Positions 11,695 to 22,784 of a DNA stretch of 64,000 bases are shown one piece after another; the first letter of the stretch is position 1; each line of letters starts with the position of its first letter. A program made the position numbers and the translations under genes. Below the pieces are notes generated by a model. That model ran no database searches, was not told where the DNA came from, and saw only the letters and a list, made by a program, of their open reading frames with translations. Source of the stretch: Chrysoperla carnea (lineage: Eukaryota > Arthropoda > Insecta > Neuroptera > Chrysopidae); contig NC_058339.1 in the NCBI RefSeq assembly GCF_905475395.1, positions 79,822,520 to 79,886,519 of the forward strand, read 5' to 3'.

Positions 11695-12247
11695 ATTTTT
11701 TGAAAAAGAAGTTTTTGAAAGAAATTCCGATTTTCGGAAACTTTAAAATGTTCACAATCGAGTCGGTTCGACCGCTTAGGGGCTACGATACCACTGAGAA
11801 AAAAACAGACGCACAGATAAAGACTTTAAACTTATAACACTTCTTCTTAAATCAATATCAAAGTGATGGTCAAGGACATCAAATGAGATGAAAAAAAATT
11901 ATTTTACCATTTCACTTTTCGAAATGAATGGAGCCAGGTTTAATTGACCATTCATTTCCATAGTAACTATTTATATGTTAAAATTAGATATATGTCATGC
12001 TTTTTCCAAACTGAATTGATTTTGAAGAACATCGCCCATTTTTTAGTTTTTTCGGGTAGCAAACACTATTCTCGCACTTTAGCTAGAAACACTAAGCTAA
12101 GAACACTCTCTGTTAAATTACCTTTCAAATGAAACCAAAAAAATTAAAATCAGTTCTTCCGTTTAGGCTCTACGATACCACAGACAGACAAACACACAGC
12201 CACACACATAGCGGTCAAACAACCCTTTTTTTAGTTCGGGGGTTAAA
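11695..12247 (-). repeat. Family D1 dispersed repeat, long copy (minus)
   Basis: Read on the minus strand it starts AACCCCCGAACTAAAAAAAG, contains a tgtgtgGcTgtgtgTtTgtcTgtctg-type run, then TCGTAGAGCCTAAACGGAAG, TTTGAAAGGTAATTT and GGAAATGAATGGTCAATTAA, and a second, diverged copy of the same start near 11,855. The plus copy at 31,448-32,075 has the same order including the internal duplication, so the composite itself has moved or been duplicated. The small ORF at 11,944-12,132 is a by-product. Confidence 0.8.
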
Positions 12248-12640
12248 AACAGTTTTCCATATTGTGCCGACTTAATTGGACACACTGTATATGCTTAGTA
12301 AACGCCTTCGTATTACAGAAGAGCCTAAAACGTTTTACAGACTACACAAATATGTATTATGTTACTGTATATAGTAAGTTTAAATATGACTGTTTTCTTT
12401 AGCAAAATACAAGAGTATTATTTTATATGAAAGGAGCAACCCGTTGAAACAAATCAATTTCATCCTCATTTTCAATCAAAATATAAATTTTCATAGCCGT
12501 TGTGGATGAATTTTTGAAACCCTTTTGAAATTTGAGTTGTAACACACAGACATGTAATGAGAAATGTTGTAAGTGGATGGTCAAAATTTCTTGGTTTCGC
12601 CACAATTTTGTATCCACTTTCAAAAATGTTTGAAATAAAC
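12248..12640. other. AT-rich stretch, nothing identified
   Basis: No recognised content. It ends at the TTAGG-type tract. Confidence 0.45.
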
Positions 12641-12641
12641 T

Positions 12642-12664
12642 AGGTTAGGTTAGGTTAGGTTATA
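12642..12664. repeat. Interstitial TTAGG-type telomere-like tract
   Basis: About four and a half perfect TTAGG units (TAGGTTAGGTTAGGTTAGG...) lie at the 3' side of the minus-strand SINE that follows. TTAGG is the ancestral insect telomere repeat. The tract is far too short to be a telomere. Confidence 0.75.
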
Positions 12665-12923
12665 TTGGCTGTTCACGAAACACACTTAGGCTATAGAGCT
12701 CATTGTGATACCATATATGTGTTTTACCACCTTTCTGCTGATAATTTCATTTATCAGTTCCTCAATTTCAGAGGCTGAGTGCACCTCCTTCATGCATATA
12801 CACCAGCCCATCACAACTATTAATAAAATTAATTTTGTTGCGACGGCGGGAATCGAACCGGCTACCCTTAGCATACCGCGGACGGAATTGGTTACGCCTT
12901 AACCAACTGAGCTAATAGGGTGA
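12661..12923 (-). mobile_element. tRNA-headed SINE (family S1)
   Basis: On the minus strand it begins CCCTATTAGCTCAGTTGG (box A-like) and carries GGTTCGATTCCCGCC (box B) about 50 nt later, then GTCGCAACAAAATTAATTTT and a body of about 170 nt. The 3' end of the tRNA part does not pair with the 5' end, so this is not a functional tRNA. Its 3' end abuts the CCTAA (TTAGG) tract. A relative with the same GTC-CAACAAAA junction lies at 58.86-59.1 kb. The two small ORFs over it (12,686-12,902) have no coding meaning. Confidence 0.75.
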
Positions 12924-13370
12924 AATGAACTAAAAAAACATACTATTAACAAGTGTTCGAAGAAAACTAAAATATACTGTATCAAAATCGTTCAAAGTCG
13001 TAATAGTGCTCAAGCCATAAACACAGTCAGTCCTATCGATCAGCCACTTAATTCAACAAATTCATTTTCGCCTGACTTTTTTTTGTTCTCAAAAGTAAGC
13101 CCTGTAGTATCTTTTTTGAACGTATTAACGGTTTAAGCCTAAAAACAAAAATTCTTGTAGCAACTAGACAAACCAAAGACGCCTTTGAGTGCTTTGTCTA
13201 TAACGTAAAACGGTGCCTACTTTGAAAGTCTCCAAATACATATTGAACTAATATGACCTAATAAATATTTGTTAGAGATTATGTACTCGATTTTTTATTA
13301 CTCCGGTCAAAAAAGATCGGTTCAAAAAAGGAGGGGGGATGATTTATTTCAAGCGCTTTGGTTCTGTTGA
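12924..13370. other. Unassigned stretch
   Basis: No gene or repeat was recognised. A G-rich spot (GGAGGGGGGAT) at about 13,331 precedes the tandem array. Confidence 0.45.
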
Positions 13371-13374
13371 ATGA

Positions 13375-13682
13375 CTGATTCAAGGGTTAGTCATGTCTAT
13401 AATGGAGTCAAGTTAGCATCAATCTGCGGATTTTTTTTCTTTTTCGTTAAACTTGTGATGACATTCATTCACTGATTCCCGGATTGGCCATGCCTTTAAC
13501 GAGATCGGGTTTAAACGGGCCTGTGGTTTTTTTTTTTGCTGTTTGTGTGATTGCGGTCATTCAATGATCCACGGTTTGACCATGCCTTTAATAGCTTCGA
13601 GTTAGCACGGATCTCCGGGGTTTTTGGATTTTTCGCTAACCCGATTGCGTTCAATCCACAGGTTGGTCGTTGTCAAATTATT
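13375..13682. repeat. Diverged tandem array, units of about 97, 93 and 88 bp plus a partial
   Basis: Units start at about 13,375, 13,472, 13,565 and 13,653. Each has CTGATTC/TGATCC, then GGxTTxGxCATGxCTxTAA, a GAGTTAGCA/GGTTTAAACG block, a T-run and TTCGxTAAxxxGATTGCG-like sequence ending in CATTCA. The array is more GC-rich than its surroundings. No protein reading frame is shared between units. Confidence 0.7.
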
Positions 13683-13715
13683 TTGCCCCGACAATAATAC
13701 AATCATTGCATTTGT

Positions 13716-13985
13716 GGAGACCGGTAACATTTTGTACTTTCACCTTGGTTGTTGGTTAGGTGTTAGTATTTAAATGAAATTATAATATCCATATATAATA
13801 AATATGGATTAATCAGATTAATATCAGGCCATTAATACGACGTATAAATATCAAATAAGTAAGGCGCGCGCTGCGACGGATTGCAAATAAAGAAGGCGTC
13901 ACCGGCTATCTTTTGACGGAAGTGGAGCTATTTTTCGACTGTTAGATAAACCTACAGATTTTATACTTTTGTACCCGGTCTGCCT
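13716..13985 (-). mobile_element. Short relative of the TIR element at 19.15 kb
   Basis: GGAGACCGG...ACATTTTGTACTTTCACC then TTGGTTGTTGGTTAGGTGTT at 13,716-13,770 matches the reverse complement of 19,895-19,960. The far end carries the matching inverted terminus TTTTGTACCCGGTCTGCC (13,967-13,985). At about 270 bp it is a deletion derivative of, or a relative to, the 808-bp copy, in opposite orientation. A clean target duplication is not visible. Confidence 0.75.
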
Positions 13986-14762
13986 ACCAATTATTCGAAG
14001 AGATAATCAGAACATTAGACATCGCACATTCCAAAAAATTAAGTATTTATAGAGATACATACAATTTGTGAGTATTCAAATAAACTCAAAATATACAAAA
14101 TTTCTCAACAGAATCGCAACAGCATACATAGAGCATCAGCAGCTCATCTTTCTATATATGTATATTTTATATAAAATAGAAGAACAGATCCAAACATTTT
14201 CATGATTGTAAATATTTGATATGTTTTATTGTTTGATAAAATGCCTGCAAGGAGTTAAATTGATTTTATGAACAACAATATATTTTATTAAATGAAATCA
14301 TATATATGTATATTTATGTTATAAATAATGTTTTCATAACTCTTGCTTATAATAATTAAGCTCTCTATGGTAATAAATTGTTTTAAAATAATAGTGAGCT
14401 AATCGACACTTGATTGATGATACCATTTTTTCTAATTTTCTCAAAATAGAATGAAAAAATATGCCTGTTTTTCTTTTTACAAGCTTTTATTTAGATCCAA
14501 CTCGGTATTCGACGCAATAATAATAAGACTCCATGGATATTCGATAACATTTTCGACCTTTTTAGCCGCTTCAAAGTGGTTAACAAATTTTGAGAGTTCA
14601 GAGACGAAGTAAAACAAGTGAAAACATACAATTGACTGAGTTAATTGTTGAAATACCATGTATAGAAAGTGTTGATTACTCTGTCACATAACACATACAT
14701 ACATGTCACACATATATAACTGATATAATACATACTGTTCAATTTCGACTTTTTTACAATTT
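13986..14762. other. AT-rich stretch, nothing identified
   Basis: No assignable feature was found. Confidence 0.45.
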
Positions 14763-14872
14763 TCATAGTGTTTTTACTGTTAAAAATGCGTAATTTTCGA
14801 GTTACAGGCTTGACTCGACCTATATTTGCATTAAAAATTAACAAAAAGAATTTTTGTTTTCATTAAAAAGGT
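14763..14872 (+). repeat. Dispersed 110-bp direct repeat, copy 2
   Basis: Matches 10,786-10,905 through TTAAAAATGCGTAATTTTCG, AGTTACAGGCT and ACCTATATTT. Here it is not followed by the LINE 3' end. Confidence 0.7.
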
Positions 14873-15555
14873 CTATTCCAAGAAATTCACATTTAGGATT
14901 TTTTCCCATATAGACGTTAAAACTAACAATTTTTTCATATGTCAAAATAAAATAAATGTAATAATTTTTATTGAATTAAAATTATCCAAAAATAAAAATA
15001 ATATAACTAAAAAAAGAAATGTAAAAAAAATATGAAAAACTAATTTAAATAACAATATCATTCAATATTGAAAAGATATAAATTTTTAAATATAAAAAAT
15101 ATAATAATTTTATTATAAATGTCTCATAAAATATTCACCATTCACCGATGTTTTATTATAAGCCTGATTTATTGAAGAAACTTAAATTTAAATGGATTAC
15201 TTCAATTCGTTTTCTCTCGAATATATACCGGGTATTTCATTTCTTTTGAATAACAGAAAAGAGAAATAGTTTTGGAGAATGATTTGGGGATGTTTTATTA
15301 AAGCATCGCCAATGAAAATACGATATTGTTCACTGCATATTTTTCTCATGGTATGGGAATAAAAAGTATTCAGTACTTTTATTAATTTTTTTTAAAGAAA
15401 ATTACATTTCCTTTTGATCCAAGATATATAAAAAATTAGTTCATTTGACGTTCTTCTTTTGAAATTCAGCGGCAAATTGTTTTTTAAATTTTGCTTAAGG
15501 AACTTACCCAGTAAACATACCAAATAATCGAAAAATTTTTTGTTTCTAATTTTCA
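14873..15555. other. AT-rich stretch, nothing identified
   Basis: Very A/T-rich at 14,930-15,130. No features found. Confidence 0.45.
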
Positions 15556-15558
15556 TAA

Positions 15559-15817
15559 AGCTTAGTATTTAAAGTAATTTCAAACCTGCTTCACACCAAC
15601 AGTACTTCAACAACAGCAGAAGACACAGGTACTGCAAGCTTGGGCAACGCAGAAAGCTCATCGAGCATGCACCCCTCTTCTCCCCCTGCAGGAAACAAAC
15701 CACTGGGGTCGACAAAACATTCCTACTCAAAACGTCCCCTCTCCTGAAAAAACACTTATAGTTACCCTTATAATCAATGAAGTGATCTTGGAAAATTCGG
15801 CAAAATTTGTATTTTAA
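15559..15817 (+). other. GC-richer coding-like island, unidentified
   Basis: The composition jumps compared with the neighbourhood. Two overlapping plus frames are open: 15,559-15,747 (62 codons, Ser/Thr/Pro-rich, including an ESSSSMHPSSPPAGNK segment) and 15,578-15,817 (79 codons, Gln-rich start LQQQQKTQ). Neither has a good start codon. It may be a piece of a TE ORF1/gag-like reading frame or a lost exon. No family was recognised. Confidence 0.3.
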
Positions 15818-16260
15818 GTACAGTCGCCAAGGACCTGGGTTGTCACAGCGACTTTAAATAAACACGATTTAAAAAAAAGGAAATTTTTACTTAAAAAATT
15901 CAAGAAAATTAATTCATTTTTGGATTTGCATTACACTCAGCGGCCAAAATAGAAACATTTGTTTTTTTCGATAAAATCCAGTATCTTTGGTAATAAATTT
16001 AAAAATCGTCCACATCTGACGTTTATTGACTTAAAATTTGCACAAAGAACAATTTCGCGATTCGATTTCGGTTGAGGAAATTATTCTTCTAATTGTTAAG
16101 CGAATCTCACGTTTGTTTTTGGCTAAAAAAATTTCTCATTTATCCGAGTTTTATAAAATTTCGAGCAAACGAAAAGTTTTCTTCTTTCGAAAAGTATTTT
16201 CCTTATCTTCAGCAGAAAAATATAGTTTTAGTCGTATCGTGAATAACGGACCTCAGTTTA
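15818..16260. other. AT-rich stretch next to the mariner remnant
   Basis: The 90-codon plus frame at 16,038-16,310 has no family resemblance. Its 3' end runs antisense through the mariner fossil. Confidence 0.4.
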
Positions 16261-16261
16261 A

Positions 16262-16623
16262 CAATATAATTTTCGGGATTGCCTTCAGTTCCGTCTTCGC
16301 TGCGACTTGAATGTCCTATATCGTATCAAAACAGTGTCCCCGGAGCGGTCTTTTGAGCTTGCTGAACAGCCAGAAGTCGCATGGCGTTAGATCAGGTGAA
16401 TATAGTCGTTGCGGAACGATGTGGGTTGAGTTTTTGACGAAATAATCACGAATTATGAGTGTAGTATGGGATGTTGCATTATCGTGGTGTAAAAACCATT
16501 ACGCAAATGACGCATAACATGCAAATAATATTCCTTGTTGACTGTTTGGCCGGGCGGAAGGAATTCATTATGCACAACAAACGCGCGCAGTTTAAATTCA
16601 AATGTCACCTTATTTTTTGGACA
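16262..16623 (-). pseudogene. mariner transposase remnant (D34D), internally deleted
   Basis: On the minus strand the reading frame contains HNEFLPPGQTVNKEYY (about 16,575-16,530), then after a small deletion WFLHHDNATSHT (about 16,500) and YSPDLTPCDFWLFSKLKRPL (about 16,410-16,350), ending near LKAIPK. The second and third catalytic aspartates (HHDNA and CDF) are separated by 34 residues, the mariner hallmark. A stop interrupts the frame at the position after CFDTI. The 5' terminal sequence (GTCACCTTATTTTTTGGACA on plus, 16,604-16,623) sits immediately beside the C-terminal half, so the N-terminal DNA-binding part and first aspartate are missing. Non-functional. Its cut-and-paste role is known from the family. 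Confidence 0.9.
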
Positions 16624-18025
16624 CAGTATTATGTGGACTCGTTTCTAACCTTGACTTTAAATCGAATACTCGGTAAAGTACTCGTATATGTAAAAACTCG
16701 TCTATAATATCGTCTCGTTTAAATGGATTTCATGCAACGCTTAAAAATTATTGGATTCGTTATTTCCGCTTACATAACATAAAAGGGAAATATTTTTCAC
16801 AATTTTTTTAGCACAAAATCTTCATGTACATCTTCTAAATATATTAGTCAGAGCAGTCAGTCAGAGAAAAATGACGAAGAAACCATTTTACTTTCTTTTT
16901 TTCATTTTTAATAATGCATACAAATTTATTATTAAATACATATTTTTTATTGGAATTCTTGTATTTCTTTAGGAATGGATCTGTCAGCTAAGCTAACCCT
17001 AATAGACATTTTAAATGTATGATATGTCTATAAGTAGACATATTACAAATCGTTTATCAATTTTCCTTGTCAATTCTCAAATCTTTCAATACTTATTTTA
17101 CGATATAAGAAAAAATACAAAAACTAATGTTCGATAACTTGTAATAGTTATCGAATAATTAACTGTTTATATAATCTACATACACTTGAAACCCCCTTAT
17201 TTGAAAGAAAAGATTGGAAACGAAAGGAGATAAGTGATCTCTCCTGTTTGTTAAGTGAGAAGTGATCTCTCCTGTCTTTTCTAATGAAACCAAATGGAAA
17301 AATTTCAACTTAAAACACTCCACTAAGATGTAATAAAATTTGCAAATTTATTATCGGATTAAACATAATTTTTTCCTAAAATAAAGAATATGCTACGCAA
17401 CGATGGAAATCATATTTTGATTGGATTTATACATTTGATGCCTATAAGATTGTGCCTTAATCCTAAAAATTACTACCTTAAGCCCTTAAATCCTCCAATA
17501 AGTATAAAACCAAATTTTAAATCTAAGAAGTTTTAAAAAATGTACAAAATAACAACTTTTAGAGTAGACAAGGGAACAAGGGAAATTAACAATAACAAAA
17601 AACCATAGAGAAGAAACATTTACAAAATACGACATGTAGTATGTTGATGTATTTCATTTCCAATGTTTCATAAATCACATATACTACTATTGTTTGTTTG
17701 ATATACACATACATATATAATAGAGGATAGTGTAGGACCAGGGAAATTTATATTAATGTACATGAAACAAAGTACAAGATCATAATGTACTATAAATCAC
17801 ACCTTAATCTGCCAAGGATCGCCAATTGTATCAGAAGGCGTTTTCTTCAATGAGTAATATTTGTAGTTCACTCGAATGAACAGTAGTATATTTCAAAGAT
17901 TCTAAATCGTTAGTAGCTGTGATAGTCTTTTCTAGAGGAATACGATTAAGTCTGACGTCTAAGATAGCTGTGCGAATAACAAAAATACTACATAATTTCC
18001 GTGGAAATGGATTATATACTTACCA
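16624..18025. other. AT-rich stretch, nothing identified
   Basis: Holds only a short repeated phrase AGTGATCTCTCCTGT (17,232 and 17,261). No coding-like segment was recognised. Confidence 0.45.
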
Positions 18026-18028
18026 CTA

Positions 18029-18331
18029 GTTCGATTTACATCTAGGCATATAATTATCACGAGTATGGCATAATATATGCGTTAAGCAATGCATCTAAGT
18101 GCGAGGTATTATATACATGTGTTGAAGCTTCGATATGCGTGGAGATAGTTGTAAGAAGCTTGGAGAGTGGGGATTTCTTAGTAGAATAGATGAACTACAA
18201 CAGATAAGCCACGATACAAGTCACTTTTGCAATTTCATATTACACCTATAATACCTCTTACTTAAATGCATTGCTTAACGCATGTACTCTGTCATACTCG
18301 TGATATTTATATGCCTAGATGTAAATCGAAC
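18029..18331. repeat. Long inverted repeat (about 87-bp arms, 130-bp spacer)
   Basis: The left arm 18,029-18,115 (GTTCGATTTACATCTAGGCA ...) is mirrored by the right arm 18,246-18,331 (... TAGATGTAAATCGAAC) with only a few mismatches and a small indel. It contains GCGTTAAGCAATGCAT on both arms. This is a foldback or MITE-like structure that would form a strong hairpin if transcribed. Confidence 0.9.
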
Positions 18332-18523
18332 ATTCTGTATTAAAGTATAGCTATGGGTACTGGAACAAATCAGTCCTCAATGAACAGTTATTGTGGACGA
18401 ATGCTAGTACAGAGTAGTGTAAAAATGGTGGTTGAATTATCGAGAAATATATTTGTTGTGAATTTATTTCGAAATGAAGATTGTTAACCGATTTCGTGTT
18501 ACAATTTATGAATCAATGATGTA

Positions 18524-20190
18524 TGCTAAGCATTAAATTATCGCAAAGTTTTCACTGTAACTTATAGTAACTTGATTTAAGAATTTTTTTTGTTATCTTA
18601 AAGCGAAAGATGTTTAGGGCACTATTCTCTAGTGTTTCAAATCTTTTTTTCTATAAGTCTGATATTTTGATAATCCCAGCCTCCAGTGTGTGAAAAGTAT
18701 TTTTGACTTGACCTGCTCAATGAGCGTGATACTATTTCGGTCTAGTAGTTTTAGTCTTTAATAACATATCTTAACAATTCGGTCATCTATCTTCGAAACT
18801 TTTATCCGATCAAGGTAAATTGTATCAAAGGTATTACACATTACCCTAATGGAAATAATTCTTAGAGTCACAGAATATTATAGAACTGGAACTGGAACTT
18901 TATGATGGTGTATAAAACAATTATAACAATGTAACAGAAAATTAAATTTCCATTGTGCTAAGCTTTAAAGTGTGGCAAAGTTTGCACTGTAGCATATAGT
19001 TGAAACTGTAACTTGATTTTAGTTAGTATCTTTTTCGTTATCTTTAAGCGAAAGATGTACACGTTAATGTTCTCTTAGTGTTTCAAATTTCTCTATTAGT
19101 CTGATACTTCGGTAATCCCAGGCCCCTTGTGTATAAAAAGTGACTTGACTTAGGGAGACTAAGTACAAAAGTAACGGCAGGTCGAAAGTAACAAATACCC
19201 TTCAGGAATATCTAACATTCGAAAAACCGCTTCGTTGCCGTCAAATGTGAGAAGACAATACGTGATTTTACAAATCAAAACTAGGATTTTTGAAATTTAC
19301 TTATTTAATATTTATTGATAACATTGTTTGTACAGTGTTTTTATTCGTTTTTGCTTACCACCATCCGTTTGAAGGTTATCTTTATTGTTTTACCAAAAAT
19401 GTGGTAGGATATAAAAGTAACATAGCTCTGTGAGGACACAAGAAAATATTACAAAATGGGTACACAAATACACAATGAAAATGTTACTTAGAACTGATAT
19501 TGAATAATCTGATTAGAATATATGATTATTATATAATAATAGATGCCATTACTTAAACAAAGAAAATTTCTTTCGAGGAGTTAATAATACATATTGATTT
19601 GTTTTCATAAAATATACAATTTTTGAATCTTAATGTTTATTTTTCTTGTACATATAAACTTTTCTAATAAGTCATTTGTGGATTTATTATATCATACCAT
19701 ATTTATTTTAAACCCCTTTGTCCTATAACTTTAGTGTTACTTTCGACCCGCTAACGTGGTCTAAAGTAGCAACTTACGAATTTTTTTAAAATCTATGTGA
19801 TTCAGACAAAATATACAATTATAAGGAAAATGAAGATACTAATGTAAAGAGCATGCACAGAATTTATATATGGATATTATAATTTCATTAAGTATTATTA
19901 ACACCTAACCAACAACCAAGGTGAAAGTACAAAATATTACTTTTGTACCCGGTCTCCCCCTACTCAATGTGCGTGCTACTATTACGGTCTAGTATTTCTA
20001 GCCTATTATAATAGATATTAAGCATTTGGTAGTCATCTATTTTCAAAACTGTTATCCGATTCAAAGTTAATTGTATCCAAGGTAGTACACATTACCCTAA
20101 TAACAATAATTCTTAGAGTCGAAAAATATTATAGAACTGGAACTGGAACTTTATGATGGTGTATATAACAATATAACAGAAAATTGAATT
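18524..20190. repeat. 432-bp tandem duplication, second copy split by a transposon
   Basis: Copy A covers 18,524-18,955. Copy B starts at 18,956, runs to 19,150, and resumes at 19,963 to about 20,190. Shared landmarks include GCGAAAGATGT, AGTGTTTCAAAT, TCTGATA(T/C)TT, AATCCCAG, CTCAATG(A/T)GCGTG, TACACATTACCCTAAT and a GAACTGGAACTGGAACTTTATG-type block. No coding potential. Copy A preserves the uninterrupted arrangement and so serves as the empty site for the insertion. Confidence 0.9.
19153..19960. mobile_element. 808-bp TIR element with TA target duplication
   Basis: The ends are GGGAGACTAAGTACAAAAGT on the left and, inverted, GGGGGAGACCGGGTACAAAA on the right. They are flanked by TA at 19,151-19,152 and 19,961-19,962. 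Comparison with copy A of the surrounding duplication shows the pre-insertion site and confirms both boundaries. TA duplication fits the Tc1/mariner group, but no transposase frame is present, so it is non-autonomous. A shorter relative lies at 13,716-13,985. Confidence 0.88.
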
Positions 20191-20565
20191 TAATAAAACT
20201 TGAAAAATTTTTTTCTCTCGTCAACTCTCGTATGGTATGTTTGTATCGCTCCCATAATATATAAAATATTTTCTTAACTGTATAAATACAGTTTGCACAT
20301 GACATCTTAAACAACATGTTTCACACTTTCACAGCAGGACTTATTTTTGATACATACAAACAATATTATGTATGAAAAAATACGAGTTGTGTATTGAAAA
20401 TTAAGTTAAAATACTCTTAACATCTCATTCACATTATCTCGAGCATATTCGCCAAAGTAAGTCGAAGAGAAGCTCTCATTACCACACGCTAATCTTATTT
20501 CGAACTTCGCAAGTATCTCATAGCTATGGCTGACACCAAAGTGGCTAAGGTTGTTGGGGTAAGGT
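20191..20565. other. Unassigned stretch with an open minus frame
   Basis: A minus-strand frame at 20,406-20,657 is somewhat GC-richer (20,430-20,560), but its 3' part overlaps a dispersed repeat and no family is recognised. Probably not a gene. Confidence 0.35.
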
Positions 20566-20574
20566 AGAACTAGT

Positions 20575-20870
20575 ACTATTGTGCGTAGAACTAGTCCTAA
20601 TTTTGTAACTTTTAGACATATTGATGATACGAACAAAATTTTGGCATAGGTGTTCACAGAATCACCTAATTAGTCCATTTCTGGTTGTCTATCCGTCTGT
20701 CCGTCCGTCCGTCAAATTGAAATTTTTAAAGGGTTCTCAGGCCCGTAAAAAGTGAGTTTGAGCTCGTAAATGAACATAGATCTTGATGGATTCGTTGGAC
20801 CCATCTAGTAAGCCGTAATTATCCTTTTATAAGTCTTTTGTGAAAAATTCATATCGATTCTCTGAACGGT
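20575..20870 (+). repeat. Family D2 dispersed repeat
   Basis: Contains the phrases TTTTGTAAC(TTTT)AG, GATACGAACAAAATTTTGGC, ATAGGTGTTCACA, CCATTTCTGGTTGTC, a CCGTCCGTCCGTC run and GTTCTCAGG(CC)CGTAAAAAG. These recur in the same order at 22.79-23.0 kb and 55.13-55.35 kb. Confidence 0.75.
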
Positions 20871-22780
20871 TTAGGAGAAAAATAGCTATCAAAGTCAATG
20901 TTTTAACAAAGAAAGTTTGTTAATTTTATGAATAGTTCTTCATTTTGGTTAAGCTTAAGACTTAAGAAATATGGATGAAAGTATTTTATGTAAATCGTAA
21001 CATTTTGAGAAGCACTTATTCGCTAAAAAAATCATTTATTACGACTTCTTCATATACCACCATGTAAAAAGGGCTGTTTTTAAGTAATTTATCGCAAGCC
21101 ATACATAGAATCGAATGAAATTTATACAGAAGACGTATTAAATAGTCATTGATTGGCACATAAAAATTCAGTCATTCACAGTTTTTGGTAACACTTTCGA
21201 TTTGGTATCGAAATACCTTAAAGTTAGATGAAAAACATTTAACAAATATTCAAGGCGGACATAGAAAAAATTGAATCAATACTTGAATTTGTAATGCATC
21301 TGAGGCAATTATGTCTCGAAAGGTAATCATATCAAGACATCAAGACATTATTGGCAATATTTCTTATAAATATAACCAGAATTATGATTTAGTCCAATGC
21401 TTTAACCTAATATAAGAGAAATTAGCCAAATTGTACCCAATGAAACATTACACACACAGTAAGTATACACATTCCATCATATCACCCTGTAACCCATATT
21501 TATAACAAAACCCCATTTCATCCTTTTCGGGTAATACCTTACTACCCTACACCATCAAAGTCGACTATAGTTTTTCACCTCAGTACACATTTACAAACGT
21601 CCCTTATTCTCTCTCTTCATATTTTATACTCCGTCTTATGTGAGTCCCTTTACATTCCCACCCTGTCCCCCACCAACCCTACATCGTCATCACCATCATC
21701 ATCATCATCACTTTTAAGATATTATTGTGTAGGAGTGGTAGGAGTGAGACATAGTATAGTAAATGTATGAAAGGATATGTATCAAACTTGTATTTGATAT
21801 AGGATAACATGTCAACATGGTTTGAATCCATTTATGATGGATAACTCTAAGCTCAATCTAACTTGACATTTGAGCATTTTAAACATTATCTATAACCCAT
21901 AATAATCATATTTTATGGTAGGAAGGATAGCAACAAGGATATTTTTAAAAATTATTATTAGTTTTTTATATTTAATTTTATACTTTTTTAGAATGTAATA
22001 TTGGATGTATATTGAAAATATATTCACTAAATTCAAAAAAACTATTCAATAAATTAAAAAACTGAATATGGCGTATTATTTGTGTGAAAAATAGTTCCTT
22101 ACAATGAATGAATAATTTTAATGATTAAAACTTTTTCGGCCTCCGATTTTTTCAAGTTTTTATGAGCCTTCATATTATTTCATATATAATTTCAAATATT
22201 GCAATAAATTATTATTTTATTAATAATTAAAAACTTCAATTTATTTAATTAGAAGACAAATAAATACAAAAATATTTAAAAAAAAGATTAACTGAATAGA
22301 AATATTTCGAATAGTACCTAATTCCCGCCATTTTTTTTTTTTTAATAGTTTATTGTAAGTGTCTTTCTCCAGGGGGCTTTTTGGGCAACATTTCATGTAC
22401 AGTAGAGTTGCCTATCTATTTATGTAATAAATTATAATCTGTGGAACCAATCATTCCACATTCCTTGATTTTTGGTATTTTTGATAGATGATCCAAGGCT
22501 ACTATTTTCCTTCACTATTCTTTAATACATAACACTGCCTACAATCTTTTATAAATATAAACAAAACAATATCTGATTGCAACAATCTACAGGAATTCAG
22601 AAAAAACTTGTCTAATTCCTATTTCAAAAACGTTTCTACAAGGTGAAAAGAAAGTAGGTACTGGATTGTAGTAAACACGTTCACTTGGCTGTTATTATAA
22701 CATGGAAGCTTATCAACTATCTCAATACTTAAAAAAACATATTCTTGCAACTACTTTAGTACCCTATATATGAAATATAT
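20871..22780. other. Unassigned stretch, C/T-rich patch and CAT microsatellite
   Basis: Mostly AT-rich. At 21,460-21,710 one strand is rich in C and T (CCCACCCTGTCCCCCACCAA) and ends in a CATCATCAT-type microsatellite (21,685-21,712). No gene was recognised. Confidence 0.45.
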
Positions 22781-22784
22781 CAGA

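Noticed and set aside
12837..12923. Functional tRNA gene
   Set aside because: Box A and box B look good but the acceptor stem cannot pair, the T stem has a mismatch, and a SINE body follows.
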